DNA from: Bifidobacterium breve
GTDB lineage: Bacteria; Actinomycetota; Actinomycetes; Nanopelagicales; Nanopelagicaceae
Assembly: GCA_945860245.1 (NCBI GenBank)
Contig: CAMAPO010000002.1
Location: 62,001-126,000 of the forward strand
Reading direction: 5' to 3'
DNA length: 64,000 bases
In this document: positions 20,016 to 29,178 of the stretch, piece after piece
Layout: the number at the start of each line of letters is the position of its first letter
Numbering within the stretch: the first letter of the stretch is position 1
Made by a program: the position numbers and the translations under genes
Notes under the pieces: model-generated
What the model saw: the letters and a program-made list of their open reading frames with translations, nothing else
What the model was told of the DNA's origin: nothing
The model's database searches: none

Positions 20016-20333
20016 GTGACCTATGTAATTGCCCAACCGTGCGTTGACGTGAAGGATAAATCCTGCATTGAGGAGTGCCCAGTTGACTGCATCTATGAAG
20101 GAGCGCGTGCGCTCTATATCCAGCCTGATGAATGCGTCGATTGTGGCGCCTGCGAACCGGTCTGCCCAGTCGAAGCGATTTATTACGAAGATGATATTCC
20201 TTCGCAATGGAAAGACTCCACCAAGATAAATACTGAGTTCTTTGTTGAACTTGGTTCACCTGGTGGCGCTGCCAAAGTTGGCTTGACTAATAGCGATCAC
20301 CCAACAGTCGCCGCCCTTCCGCCTAAAGAATAA
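20016..20333 (+). CDS. fdxA: 7Fe/3Fe-4S ferredoxin
   Basis: GTG start; MTYVIAQPCVDVKDKSCIEECPVDCIYEG...DECVDCGACEPVCPVEAIYYEDD. Confidence 0.96.
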   Translation: MTYVIAQPCVDVKDKSCIEECPVDCIYEGARALYIQPDECVDCGACEPVCPVEAIYYEDDIPSQWKDSTKINTEFFVELGSPGGAAKVGLTNSDHPTVAALPPKE

Positions 20334-20362
20334 TTTAAGCAAAGCCAGCCAGACCTTAGATT

Positions 20363-21436
20363 ATGCGCCAACCACTGCCGGATTTTCCGTGGGATGCGCT
20401 TGCACCGTATGCAGAGAAAGCCCGCGCGCATGCATCAGGGATTATCGATCTCTCACAAGGAACCCCGGTTGATGCAACTCCCGAATTGATTCAAAACGCT
20501 TTGCGCGTGAGTTCTGATTCACCGCGCTATCCGGTAACCGCTGGCACAAAGGAGCTACAAGGCGCTATTCGTAATTGGGCAATTAACCATCTGGGCGCAT
20601 CAGGTGATTTTGATGTGCTTCCTGTCATAGGCTCTAAAGAGTTAGTGGCATGGTTACCGACGGTATTGGAAAGTAAGCAAGTTATCTATCCCGAGGTGGC
20701 TTATCCAACTTATTTAGTTGGAGCACTATTGGCGCAGGCTGAACCTATCGCCGTCGGAGTGGATGCTAAAAGTTGGCCGAGCGCTGATTTTGCTTGGATA
20801 AATACTCCAGCAAATCCGACAGGTCGCGTCCACTCTGAGACTGAACTATGTTCAGCAATTAACTGGGTGCGCAACAATCAAGCAGTTTTGGTCTGCGATG
20901 AGTGCTATATAGATTTTGGTGATACAACAGTTCCAACTTCACTTCTTAAATATACAGACGGTGATAACTCTAATATTTTGGTGGTGCATTCGTTATCTAA
21001 GCGTTCCTCAATGGCTGGCTACCGTGGTGCATTCTTGATCGGTGACTCCAAGTTAATTGCGAAAATTCGTGAAGTTAGAAAACATGCGGGAATGATGGTT
21101 CCGCTACCAATTCAAAATTCTATGGTCGCAGCCCTTAGCGATGAAAAACATGTTGAGGAACAGCGTGCACGTTACAACTCGCGCCGCGCAAATCTAGCGC
21201 CAGCTCTGCAAGAAGCGGGTTTTAAAATTGATGAATCAGCAGCAGGACTTTATATATGGTGCACCCGATCTGAAGATTCATGGAAATCGGTAGATTGGCT
21301 AGCTAGCCTCGGAATTTTGGCTACCCCCGGCACTTTCTATGGACCAAAAGGCGCTTCGCATATTCGCGTCGCTATGACTGCAACTGATGTACAAATCGCC
21401 GATGCCGCAGCACGTATTCGGCAGGCCCTTAAATAA
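20363..21436 (+). CDS. dapC: Succinyldiaminopimelate transaminase
   Basis: Fold-type I PLP aminotransferase (NTPANPTGRVHSETEL, SLSKRSSMAGYRGAF), directly downstream of fdxA. Confidence 0.9.
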   Translation: MRQPLPDFPWDALAPYAEKARAHASGIIDLSQGTPVDATPELIQNALRVSSDSPRYPVTAGTKELQGAIRNWAINHLGASGDFDVLPVIGSKELVAWLPTVLESKQVIYPEVAYPTYLVGALLAQAEPIAVGVDAKSWPSADFAWINTPANPTGRVHSETELCSAINWVRNNQAVLVCDECYIDFGDTTVPTSLLKYTDGDNSNILVVHSLSKRSSMAGYRGAFLIGDSKLIAKIREVRKHAGMMVPLPIQNSMVAALSDEKHVEEQRARYNSRRANLAPALQEAGFKIDESAAGLYIWCTRSEDSWKSVDWLASLGILATPGTFYGPKGASHIRVAMTATDVQIADAAARIRQALK

Positions 21437-22404
21437 TGGCGATCGGCATTTTACTCGTCGGTGGAATGGGTACCCGTTTAAAACCACTGACCAATCAGAC
21501 GCCTAAGCCGATGTTGCCAGTTGCGGGCATGCCAGTGACAGAGCGACAATTACTTGCTGCAAAGAAAGCAGGAATTAACACCGTTATCTTGGCTACTTCT
21601 TATCTCTCGGAAGTATTTACTCCTTACTTTGGTGATGGTTCAAAATGGGGAATGAAATTACTTTATGCAGTAGAAGAGCAACCACTTGGCACAGGTGGTG
21701 CAATACGTAATGCGGCTGCCCTTGTTGACTTTGCTGATTCCGCTGAAGAATTTGTAATACTCAACGGCGATATATTAAGTGGTCACAATATTTCTGCGCA
21801 GCTCGATTTTCACAGGAGAAATCAAGCAGATGCTACGCTTCATTTAATTGAAGTTGCAGATGCCAGGGCATTTGGTTGCGTACCGACAGATTCAAATGGG
21901 AGAGTCTTAGATTTTCTGGAAAAGATGGAGCGCCCAGTCACTAACGCTATAAACGCCGGCTGCTATATCTTCAACTCATCTGTAATTTCACAAATTCCAG
22001 AAAATACAGTTGTCAGTATTGAACGCGAAACCTTTCCCCAATTAGTTAAAAGCGGCCGCTCTGTATTTGGCTATAGCGAGCAGTCTTACTGGCTAGACAT
22101 TGGCACTCCATTTGCCCTCTTTCAAGGCTCCCGCGATATCGTCGGCGAAGGATTTCTAGTCGGCCAAGGAAGCCAAATTGGTGAGGGCTCAGTGATTACT
22201 GGTGGAACATCCATTGGCCAGAGTTCAACGATTGGCGCAAATTGCAGGATCACCAATTCGATTATCGGCGATGGGGTGCAAATTGGTAATAGCTGCACAA
22301 TCTCCGATTCATTTATTCATCATCACTCACAGATCGCGGATAATTCAAAGACTCTCGGAAAATATATTTCACCAACAGAAAATCTGCCGATTTCAGCCCA
22401 ATAA
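21436..22404 (+). CDS. NDP-sugar pyrophosphorylase (mannose-1-phosphate guanylyltransferase-like, with hexapeptide repeats)
   Basis: ILLVGGMGTRLKPLTNQTPKPMLPVAGMPVTERQL; C-terminal IGEGS.I..GTSIGQSS hexapeptides. Confidence 0.9.
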   Translation: MAIGILLVGGMGTRLKPLTNQTPKPMLPVAGMPVTERQLLAAKKAGINTVILATSYLSEVFTPYFGDGSKWGMKLLYAVEEQPLGTGGAIRNAAALVDFADSAEEFVILNGDILSGHNISAQLDFHRRNQADATLHLIEVADARAFGCVPTDSNGRVLDFLEKMERPVTNAINAGCYIFNSSVISQIPENTVVSIERETFPQLVKSGRSVFGYSEQSYWLDIGTPFALFQGSRDIVGEGFLVGQGSQIGEGSVITGGTSIGQSSTIGANCRITNSIIGDGVQIGNSCTISDSFIHHHSQIADNSKTLGKYISPTENLPISAQ

Positions 22405-22470
22405 GTCGATAAATCTGCGTAAAAGAGATGAATTTGAGCGCAATTCTCTGATTTGGGTGCCGCCTTGGAC

Positions 22471-22499
22471 TTGACTAAAAGGGATTACAAGCGTGTAAT
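22471..22499 (+). promoter_or_regulatory. Candidate promoter with overlapping palindrome upstream of whiB2-like gene
   Basis: TTGACT (22471-22476), 17-bp spacer, TGTAAT (22494-22499); perfect inverted repeat ATTACA-AGCG-TGTAAT at 22484-22499. Confidence 0.5.
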
Positions 22500-22562
22500 T
22501 CGTTATAGAGAAGTTACGTTCATATCGAGACGTGACCCCGAAGGTCTTTAGGAGATAAGTCA

Positions 22563-22871
22563 ATGCCGATTCGTCCAGACGCTACACCTACTGGCAATCC
22601 AACAGCCCCTACTGCTGGCCCATCAATCAAATTAGCAAATGGAGAAAATGTTGAACTCTCCTGGCAAGAGCGCGCACTTTGCGCACAGACAGATCCAGAA
22701 GCATTCTTTCCTGAAAAGGGTGGATCGACTCGTGAAGCAAAACGCGTCTGCCTTTCTTGCGATGTTCGCCAAGAATGTTTGGAATATGCGCTCGCACACG
22801 ATGAGCGCTTTGGAATCTGGGGTGGACTCTCCGAACGTGAGCGTCGCCGTTTGAAGCGCCGCCCAGCGTAA
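22563..22871 (+). CDS. WhiB family Fe-S transcriptional regulator (WhiB2/WhmD-like)
   Basis: WQERALCAQTDPEAFFPEKGGSTREAKRVCLSCDVRQECLEYAL...GIWGGLSERERRRLKRR; four Cys and GIWGG turn. Confidence 0.92.
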   Translation: MPIRPDATPTGNPTAPTAGPSIKLANGENVELSWQERALCAQTDPEAFFPEKGGSTREAKRVCLSCDVRQECLEYALAHDERFGIWGGLSERERRRLKRRPA

Positions 22872-22876
22872 CTCTC

Positions 22877-25800
22877 ATGAGTTCACATCGCGTCACTGCG
22901 ATTCTTGTACTTCACGACGGTGCAACTTGGCTGCCCGAAGTTGTAACATCACTTGCTTCTCAGACTTATGAGATAGATCGAATCGTTGCCGTTGATACCG
23001 GTTCGATTGATTCTTCCGCGAAATTAGTTAAAGGTGCACGAATACCAGTTTTATCAATGGATCGTGATACCGGTTTTGGTGAAGCTATTTATCACGCTCT
23101 TTCAACACTTCCTGCAATTGTTGATCCAGAACACGAATGGTTATGGATCATTCACGATGATTTATCAGTTCACCGAAAAGCGTTGGCAAATTTGATTGAA
23201 GAAGTAAAAACTCGTCCGAGCGTAGCAATGGCTGGTCCCAAACTTTTAGGGTGGCATGATCGAACACATCTATTAGAACTTGGAATCAGTATCGCAGCCA
23301 ATGGAAATCGTTGGACCGGTCTTGAGCCAGCCGAATATGACCAAGGACAGCGAGATGGTGTCCACGAAGTTCTTGCAGTCAGCACAGCCGGTGCGCTAAT
23401 TCGCAGAGATATTTTTGAGCAATTAGGTGGCTTTGATCCCAATCTCGATCTCTTTCGCGATGATGTAGATTTTGGATGGCGCCTTTATTCTGCAGGCTAT
23501 GCCGCGATCGCCGTATCTAGCGCTGTCGCATTTCACGCAGAAGCATCTGCAAATGAGCGACGCACCGTTGATGTCGCAGAAGCTTTTTTGCATCGTCCAC
23601 TTTTATTAGATCGACGAAATGCCGCTTATGTTCTCTTATCCAATTCGTCGTGGTGGCGCTTACCTCTCCTGACCGTGCAACTTTTGACGGGCTCAATTTT
23701 TCGTTCAATCGGGTTCTTATTTGCAAAATTACCTGGCTACGCCAGCGATGAGATTCTGGCAGTTGGAACTCTATTTATTCACCCCGGAGAATTATTTGAA
23801 GCGCGGAAAGCAAGACGAGCTCAGCGTTTAGTTCCAGCAGGTATTGCACTGAAGTTCATCCCGTCACGTTGGTCTCAGATTCGACAGTCTCTATCTAGAT
23901 CAGCGGAATGGATACGATCTCAAGTCTTTCCAGATGAAATTAGCGAAATTCGTGATATCTCAATCTTGGATGAGAATTTAGATGAAGAAGATTTATTAAC
24001 CCCGGCTTCAAATCGCAATTGGTTTTCACTGATCAAGCGTCCGCTAGTTGCTTTACCTATATTTCTTTTCTTACTGACTCTTATCTGGTCCCGTAATCGC
24101 TTTGGCTCGCTATCTGGAGGCGCTCTACCTGAACAACCAGCCGGCGTTAGCGATATTTGGAATACTTATTTCAGCGGCTGGCACTCGATCGGGATGGGGA
24201 CATCTGCGGCAGCGCCTACCTGGCTGGCCATGCTTGCAGCACTTGCTGTCCCATTCTTCGGAAATTTAAAGTTATTTATTGTGGTCCTATTCTTACTCAC
24301 TCCACTGTTGATAGCAGGAACGGGATATTTGTTATTACGCAGGCTATCCAATAACCGTTGGTTAACTGCCTGCGCATCTTTACTTTATGCAATTTCACCA
24401 GTTGCAATCTCAGCCATAAATTCAGGTCGCTTAAGTACGGTAGCCACCCTTATCCTGTTGCCACTATTTATAAATGCTTCCCAAGGAATATTTGCCCTTG
24501 ACCAATTTACGTGGCGGCGAATCTTTGGTCTCTCCCTCCTTAGTTCGGTCCTGTTGGCATTTTCACCAATCTTATTAGTAGCTGGCTTTTTATTTAGTGC
24601 TTTTGGAATACATCGTGATTACGCCGCAAGCGAGCGTGGGGTAAATGTAGAACTATTTAATCAACGCTTGTATCGGCGCATAGCGCTAGTAATTACCCCA
24701 TTTCTAATCTGCGCTCCCTGGAGTTTTGAGTTGTTGCTTCAACCAAAACGTTTCTTTATGGACTCGGGATTTCTATTTCCAGGAGGCGGTCCGAACTTAG
24801 CTTTAATGGGAAACCCAGGTGGACCTGGGTCGTTACCAATTTATATAATTAGCCCACTAACTCTTGTTCTTGGTATTTCATTATTTTCTTCCACGAAAGC
24901 TCGTTTTATCGCTGAACTTGGGTTTATCTCGCTACTAGCGGGGATTTTATTGAGCACCGTATCGCTAACTGGCAACGGTTCATCTATAGCAACCCCAATT
25001 TATGCTGGTTCACTTCTGGCTCTGACCACAATTGCTGCAATCAGTGCATCAGTAATTATGCTTGATAAATTACGGGAACGACTGATTACGACAAATATAA
25101 ACTTCCGCCATATATCAGCAGGAATACTTTTGATTATTACTGCGCTATACACGATCACCTCAATCTCTTGGGTAGTAGGCAGTGGCGCTAATTCACCTCT
25201 GCAAAGGGGGAAGAGTGTAGTTCTGCCAGCATTTCTTGCCGTGGAAAGCGATGCCAAAACTATGGTTATTCGCCCACGCGCAAATGGTCAAGAGGTATCT
25301 CTAAATTACTACATAGCTCGTGGTGGCGATGCCACGATTGCACAACCGGATATTGCACCCCCCGATAGAGAACAAATATCTAGCGCGGTACAAGAACTTG
25401 CTGATGGCAGTGGTTTAACTGCGAGTACGACTTTCGCTGTTCATGGAATTAAATATCTTTTCTTAAAGAGTCCAATTGATGAAAATATTACACGCGTTAT
25501 TGATGGCTTAGGAGGTTTTTCTAGGGCATCTTCGACAAGTGCAGGAATTGTCTGGAAAATTTCAGTAAATACAGGAGAAATTCTCTTCACCAATTCTTCT
25601 GGGAAAACCTCGGTAGTTCAGCAGGGCACGCTCGGCATCACCATAAATGAACCAGGTGAATTGACTCTGACTGAAAATTTCAGTCGTGGTTGGAGGGCGA
25701 TGCAAGATGGTTTGCGCTTAGAACGCAAACGTAGTGTCGATGCCATGCCAATATTTATCGTCACTGAGCCCGGTTTGGTGACTTTAATGTATGACGGAAC

Positions 25801-25912
25801 TTCACGCCGTGCCTGGATCTCTTTTCAAATTGTTGTAATAGTCACTGTGATTGTTCTGGCGCTACCTGCAGGACGTCGGCGACGTGAGATCGAAGATGCG
25901 GAGTTAGCATGA
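22877..25912 (+). CDS. Large membrane protein with N-terminal family 2 glycosyltransferase domain (1011 aa)
   Basis: GT-A motifs VTAILVLHDGATWLPEVVTSLASQTYEIDRIVAVDTGS, FDPNLDLFRDDVDFGWRLY; C-terminal many TM segments. Confidence 0.85.
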   Translation: MSSHRVTAILVLHDGATWLPEVVTSLASQTYEIDRIVAVDTGSIDSSAKLVKGARIPVLSMDRDTGFGEAIYHALSTLPAIVDPEHEWLWIIHDDLSVHRKALANLIEEVKTRPSVAMAGPKLLGWHDRTHLLELGISIAANGNRWTGLEPAEYDQGQRDGVHEVLAVSTAGALIRRDIFEQLGGFDPNLDLFRDDVDFGWRLYSAGYAAIAVSSAVAFHAEASANERRTVDVAEAFLHRPLLLDRRNAAYVLLSNSSWWRLPLLTVQLLTGSIFRSIGFLFAKLPGYASDEILAVGTLFIHPGELFEARKARRAQRLVPAGIALKFIPSRWSQIRQSLSRSAEWIRSQVFPDEISEIRDISILDENLDEEDLLTPASNRNWFSLIKRPLVALPIFLFLLTLIWSRNRFGSLSGGALPEQPAGVSDIWNTYFSGWHSIGMGTSAAAPTWLAMLAALAVPFFGNLKLFIVVLFLLTPLLIAGTGYLLLRRLSNNRWLTACASLLYAISPVAISAINSGRLSTVATLILLPLFINASQGIFALDQFTWRRIFGLSLLSSVLLAFSPILLVAGFLFSAFGIHRDYAASERGVNVELFNQRLYRRIALVITPFLICAPWSFELLLQPKRFFMDSGFLFPGGGPNLALMGNPGGPGSLPIYIISPLTLVLGISLFSSTKARFIAELGFISLLAGILLSTVSLTGNGSSIATPIYAGSLLALTTIAAISASVIMLDKLRERLITTNINFRHISAGILLIITALYTITSISWVVGSGANSPLQRGKSVVLPAFLAVESDAKTMVIRPRANGQEVSLNYYIARGGDATIAQPDIAPPDREQISSAVQELADGSGLTASTTFAVHGIKYLFLKSPIDENITRVIDGLGGFSRASSTSAGIVWKISVNTGEILFTNSSGKTSVVQQGTLGITINEPGELTLTENFSRGWRAMQDGLRLERKRSVDAMPIFIVTEPGLVTLMYDGTSRRAWISFQIVVIVTVIVLALPAGRRRREIEDAELA

Positions 25913-27222
25913 GATTTCAGCGCCCCACTCTTATTGTATTGTCCGCAGTCGCAGTCGTTTTAGCCGCTAACGGATTAAGTGCTGGCCTATCAAAGAGTGA
26001 GTTTTCAACAAATTTTCCAGCAGTCGTATGTCCTCCGACTCCAAGTAAGATAACAACTGCAATATCTTTTCCATCAAATAAGACACCATTACGCAAGACT
26101 GGGACAAAGTCACTTTCTTTTGTTCCGGCGCAAACCCTGAGATATATGCAGGCAAAGGCGCCTGTCATAGCTGAATCTCAAGGTGTAACGCCTGTTGTTT
26201 GGCAAATTCGCAAGGGAGTATGGGCTGGTGCAACTATCTGTTCATCGTTACAAAATGAACAATGGTTTGTTGGCGGCACAGCAGATGTCACCAGTAAAGG
26301 TAAAGTCTTAATTGTAAATAGTGGCCTCAGTTCTGCAATCGTTGATTTAGAAATCTGGAATGAAATCGGCGTCCAACCCACGAAGCCAATTACTCTGGAA
26401 GCTAATTCTTATCGTGAGTTTGGGTTAGATTCTCTTGCACCTGGCTCTCGTGAAATTGTTATTCATGCGCTAACGAGATCAGGTCGTGTGACAAGTTACT
26501 TATTGGATGAACGTGGGCGAGGGTTAAAGGCGCTCGGTGGAGATATCATAAACTTTGCCCCCAAAGCCACTAAAGAAATCTATATTCCTGCGGTACCGCA
26601 TACCGTTCGTAAAATTGGTGCAAAATCTGTTGAGCTCGCGCACTCACTACGCTTACTTGTCCCGGGAGAACTAGATGCTCGCGTGACTGTCAATGTTTTG
26701 TCGACTGATGGCAGTTTCATTCCATCCGGATTTGAAAATAAGATCGTAAAAGCTGGATCGGTCGTATCTGTAGTACTTAGCCCAAACCTTCCAACGAGTA
26801 AATTTGGTTTACATATCTCGTCGGATCAGCCGCTTGTTGCCTCGGTGTATTCACAGACCTTTGCGCAGAAGAAAGCGGACTTTATTTGGAGTACATCTGC
26901 TCCAGAATTAACTCCAATCTCCTTGGCAATTTCTGGACTTTCTCCGCAACTTGTTTTCATAGGTGGAACAATCGCTGTTGATATCGAGCTATTCCTAGAT
27001 AAAGGTAAGCGGAAAGTTGTCAAAGTTAGAGGTGATGAGATTGCAACCATCAAAATTCCAGATGGAATTCGGTCAATCACATTTATAAAGGTAGCAAAGG
27101 GAATTTATGGTGCTGGCTTAATCGCCACAAAGAGTGGATACGGATATTTCCCACTATCACCAGGAAGTGTTCTCGCTAAATCTTCAGTACCCCTATCAAA
27201 TATTCGCGTCATAACTCCGTGA
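25909..27222 (+). CDS. Secreted/membrane-anchored protein, DUF5719-like
   Basis: N-terminal hydrophobic segment; downstream of the GT gene with 4-bp overlap, as in other actinobacteria. Confidence 0.65.
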   Translation: MRFQRPTLIVLSAVAVVLAANGLSAGLSKSEFSTNFPAVVCPPTPSKITTAISFPSNKTPLRKTGTKSLSFVPAQTLRYMQAKAPVIAESQGVTPVVWQIRKGVWAGATICSSLQNEQWFVGGTADVTSKGKVLIVNSGLSSAIVDLEIWNEIGVQPTKPITLEANSYREFGLDSLAPGSREIVIHALTRSGRVTSYLLDERGRGLKALGGDIINFAPKATKEIYIPAVPHTVRKIGAKSVELAHSLRLLVPGELDARVTVNVLSTDGSFIPSGFENKIVKAGSVVSVVLSPNLPTSKFGLHISSDQPLVASVYSQTFAQKKADFIWSTSAPELTPISLAISGLSPQLVFIGGTIAVDIELFLDKGKRKVVKVRGDEIATIKIPDGIRSITFIKVAKGIYGAGLIATKSGYGYFPLSPGSVLAKSSVPLSNIRVITP

Positions 27223-27264
27223 CAATCCCAGTTTTTCAGACCGATCCCCACTAGCCTTATAGGC

Positions 27265-27654
27265 ATGAGCAAGTTGGCTAGAACAGGGCGCAGCTGTTCG
27301 CGAGTTAGTTGTAGAAGTCTGGCTTCTATGACTCTGACTTACATTTATTCAGACTCAACCGCAGTGCTTGGCCCTTTAGCAACCTTTTCTGAACCTCACT
27401 CATACGATCTATGTGAAGTGCATGGTAAGCGCCTCACCGTTCCTAATGGTTGGAATGTAATTAAAGAAGAGAGTTCTCTGACAGATATTGGACCAAGTGA
27501 GGACGATTTGATGGCGATCGCCGATGCAGTGCGTGAAGTAGCCAATTTGAATATGTCTCCTGACGGTTCTAACGCCGCAAGCACAGTTAAAAGCGCGAGT
27601 AGCCAAGAAGGACAGATTGGTCGCCGCGGCCACTTGCGGGCGGTTCCCTCTTAA
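27265..27654 (+). CDS. DUF3499 family protein
   Basis: CSRVSCRSLASMTLTYIYSDSTAVLGPLATFSEPHSYDLCEVHGKRLTVPNGWNV. Confidence 0.9.
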   Translation: MSKLARTGRSCSRVSCRSLASMTLTYIYSDSTAVLGPLATFSEPHSYDLCEVHGKRLTVPNGWNVIKEESSLTDIGPSEDDLMAIADAVREVANLNMSPDGSNAASTVKSASSQEGQIGRRGHLRAVPS

Positions 27655-27702
27655 AATTATTCTGGATTAGTAAAATTGCTTGGCTAAAGAGAGAAGCGGA
27701 AT

Positions 27703-29049
27703 ATTTCAATATTTAAGGCGTACGACATTCGCGGATTAGTTGATGTAGAAATTACCGCCGATTTTACCTTTGCTACAGGTGTGGCATTTGCGCGTTTTCT
27801 ACAACAAGAACGCGAACCCGGAACAGTTGTCATCGGTGAAGATATGCGCCAATCATCGCCATCATTTGCAGATGCTTTTTCTGCAGGCGTTACATCGCAA
27901 GGCTTAAATGTAATTCGCATCGGTTTAGCATCTACGGATCTGCTTTATTTTGCAGCCGGAGAATTGAATTTTCCTGGGGCAATGTTCACAGCTAGCCATA
28001 ATCCAGCTGAATATAACGGCATAAAATTATGCTTAAGCGGTGCTCGGCCAATTGGTAAAGAATCTGGACTTCTGGCTATTGAAAGATATGTAACTGAAGG
28101 TTCCCCAATTGACTTTAGAAGCGTCGGCAAAGAACGCAGTGAAGATATGTTAACTGCCTACGTTGATCACCTACTAAGCCTCGTAGATTTATCTGAAATC
28201 CGTCCGCTGAAGATAGTGATTGATGCCGGAAATGGAATGGCTGGACATACTGCCCCGGCAGTCTTTGCTCGCTTAAATTGCGAAGTAATCCCAATGTATT
28301 TTGAATTAGATGGCACCTTCCCCAATCACGAAGCGAATCCGATTGATCCTAAGAACCTTAAAGATCTTCAGAATGCGGTTAAGAAACATAAAGCTGATAT
28401 TGGCCTTGCCTTCGATGGCGACGCCGATCGCTGTTTCTTAGTGGATGAAAATAGTGAATTAGTAAATCCTTCCATCCTTACTGCCTTAATCGCTGATCGC
28501 GAGTTAAAGAAAAACCCTGGTGCAAATATAATTTACAATTTAATTTCTTCTCGTGCGGTCGCAGAGATTGTTGAAGAGCGTGGTGGCAAAGCGATCAGAT
28601 CAAGAGTAGGACATTCTTATATAAAGAAATTGATGGCAGAAACTGGAGCGGTATTCGGTGGTGAGCATTCAGGTCATTTCTATTTTAAAGATTTTTGGCG
28701 CGCTGATTCTGGAATGCTGGCAGCTCTGCATGCAATTGCAGCGCTCGGGGAAGTAAATACTCCGCTCTCCAAATTATTGAAACCTTATAGTCGCTATGTA
28801 TCTAGTGGTGAAATCAACTCGGAAGTTGCTGACTCACAAATATCAATGTCAGCGGTTGAAGCAAAATTTGGAGTAAGTGCCGGCAATGAGGTGGATCACC
28901 TCGATGGCTTGACGGTTAATGGTGATACTTGGTGGTTTAATGTCCGCGCTTCCAATACCGAACCACTATTACGTTTAAATGTAGAAGCCAAGACGCAAGC
29001 GCTCATGGAAAAGATTCGAGATGAGGTGCTCGCCACAATCCGTGGCTAG
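27703..29049 (+). CDS. manB: Phosphomannomutase/phosphoglucomutase; conserved N-terminus requires an AUU start at 27703 (track starts at GTG 27781)
   Basis: In-frame upstream sequence ATT TCA ATA TTT AAG GCG TAC GAC ATT CGC GGA (..SIFKAYDIRG) is the conserved N-terminus; ASHNPAEYNGIK active site; FDGDADRC metal loop; in-frame TAA at 27685-27687 with no ATG/GTG/TTG before 27781. Confidence 0.85.
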   Translation: MSIFKAYDIRGLVDVEITADFTFATGVAFARFLQQEREPGTVVIGEDMRQSSPSFADAFSAGVTSQGLNVIRIGLASTDLLYFAAGELNFPGAMFTASHNPAEYNGIKLCLSGARPIGKESGLLAIERYVTEGSPIDFRSVGKERSEDMLTAYVDHLLSLVDLSEIRPLKIVIDAGNGMAGHTAPAVFARLNCEVIPMYFELDGTFPNHEANPIDPKNLKDLQNAVKKHKADIGLAFDGDADRCFLVDENSELVNPSILTALIADRELKKNPGANIIYNLISSRAVAEIVEERGGKAIRSRVGHSYIKKLMAETGAVFGGEHSGHFYFKDFWRADSGMLAALHAIAALGEVNTPLSKLLKPYSRYVSSGEINSEVADSQISMSAVEAKFGVSAGNEVDHLDGLTVNGDTWWFNVRASNTEPLLRLNVEAKTQALMEKIRDEVLATIRG

Positions 29050-29178
29050 CGTCTAAATAGCCAGTAAGGGTCGGTGGGCGCTAACCTATGCACAGAGCCG
29101 CCTAGCAAAGTAGAGCCCTACGCCTTAGGTAAGCACAGTCCAATCAACTGTTATTTATTACCAATTAAGGAGAACACC
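29050..29178 (+). other. Possible structured 5' leader of sahH
   Basis: 129 nt between manB stop and sahH ATG; complementary segments ACCTA/TAGGT enclosing GTAG-AGCC-CTAC hairpin; no known riboswitch core recognised. Confidence 0.3.

Noticed and set aside
29067-29110. Resemblance of the sahH leader to the ZTP (pfl) riboswitch (GGGTCG...CCGCCTAGC)
   Set aside because: Spacing between segments is too short and the central GGGGAGCGACC-like segment is missing; ZTP switches are not typical for sahH.
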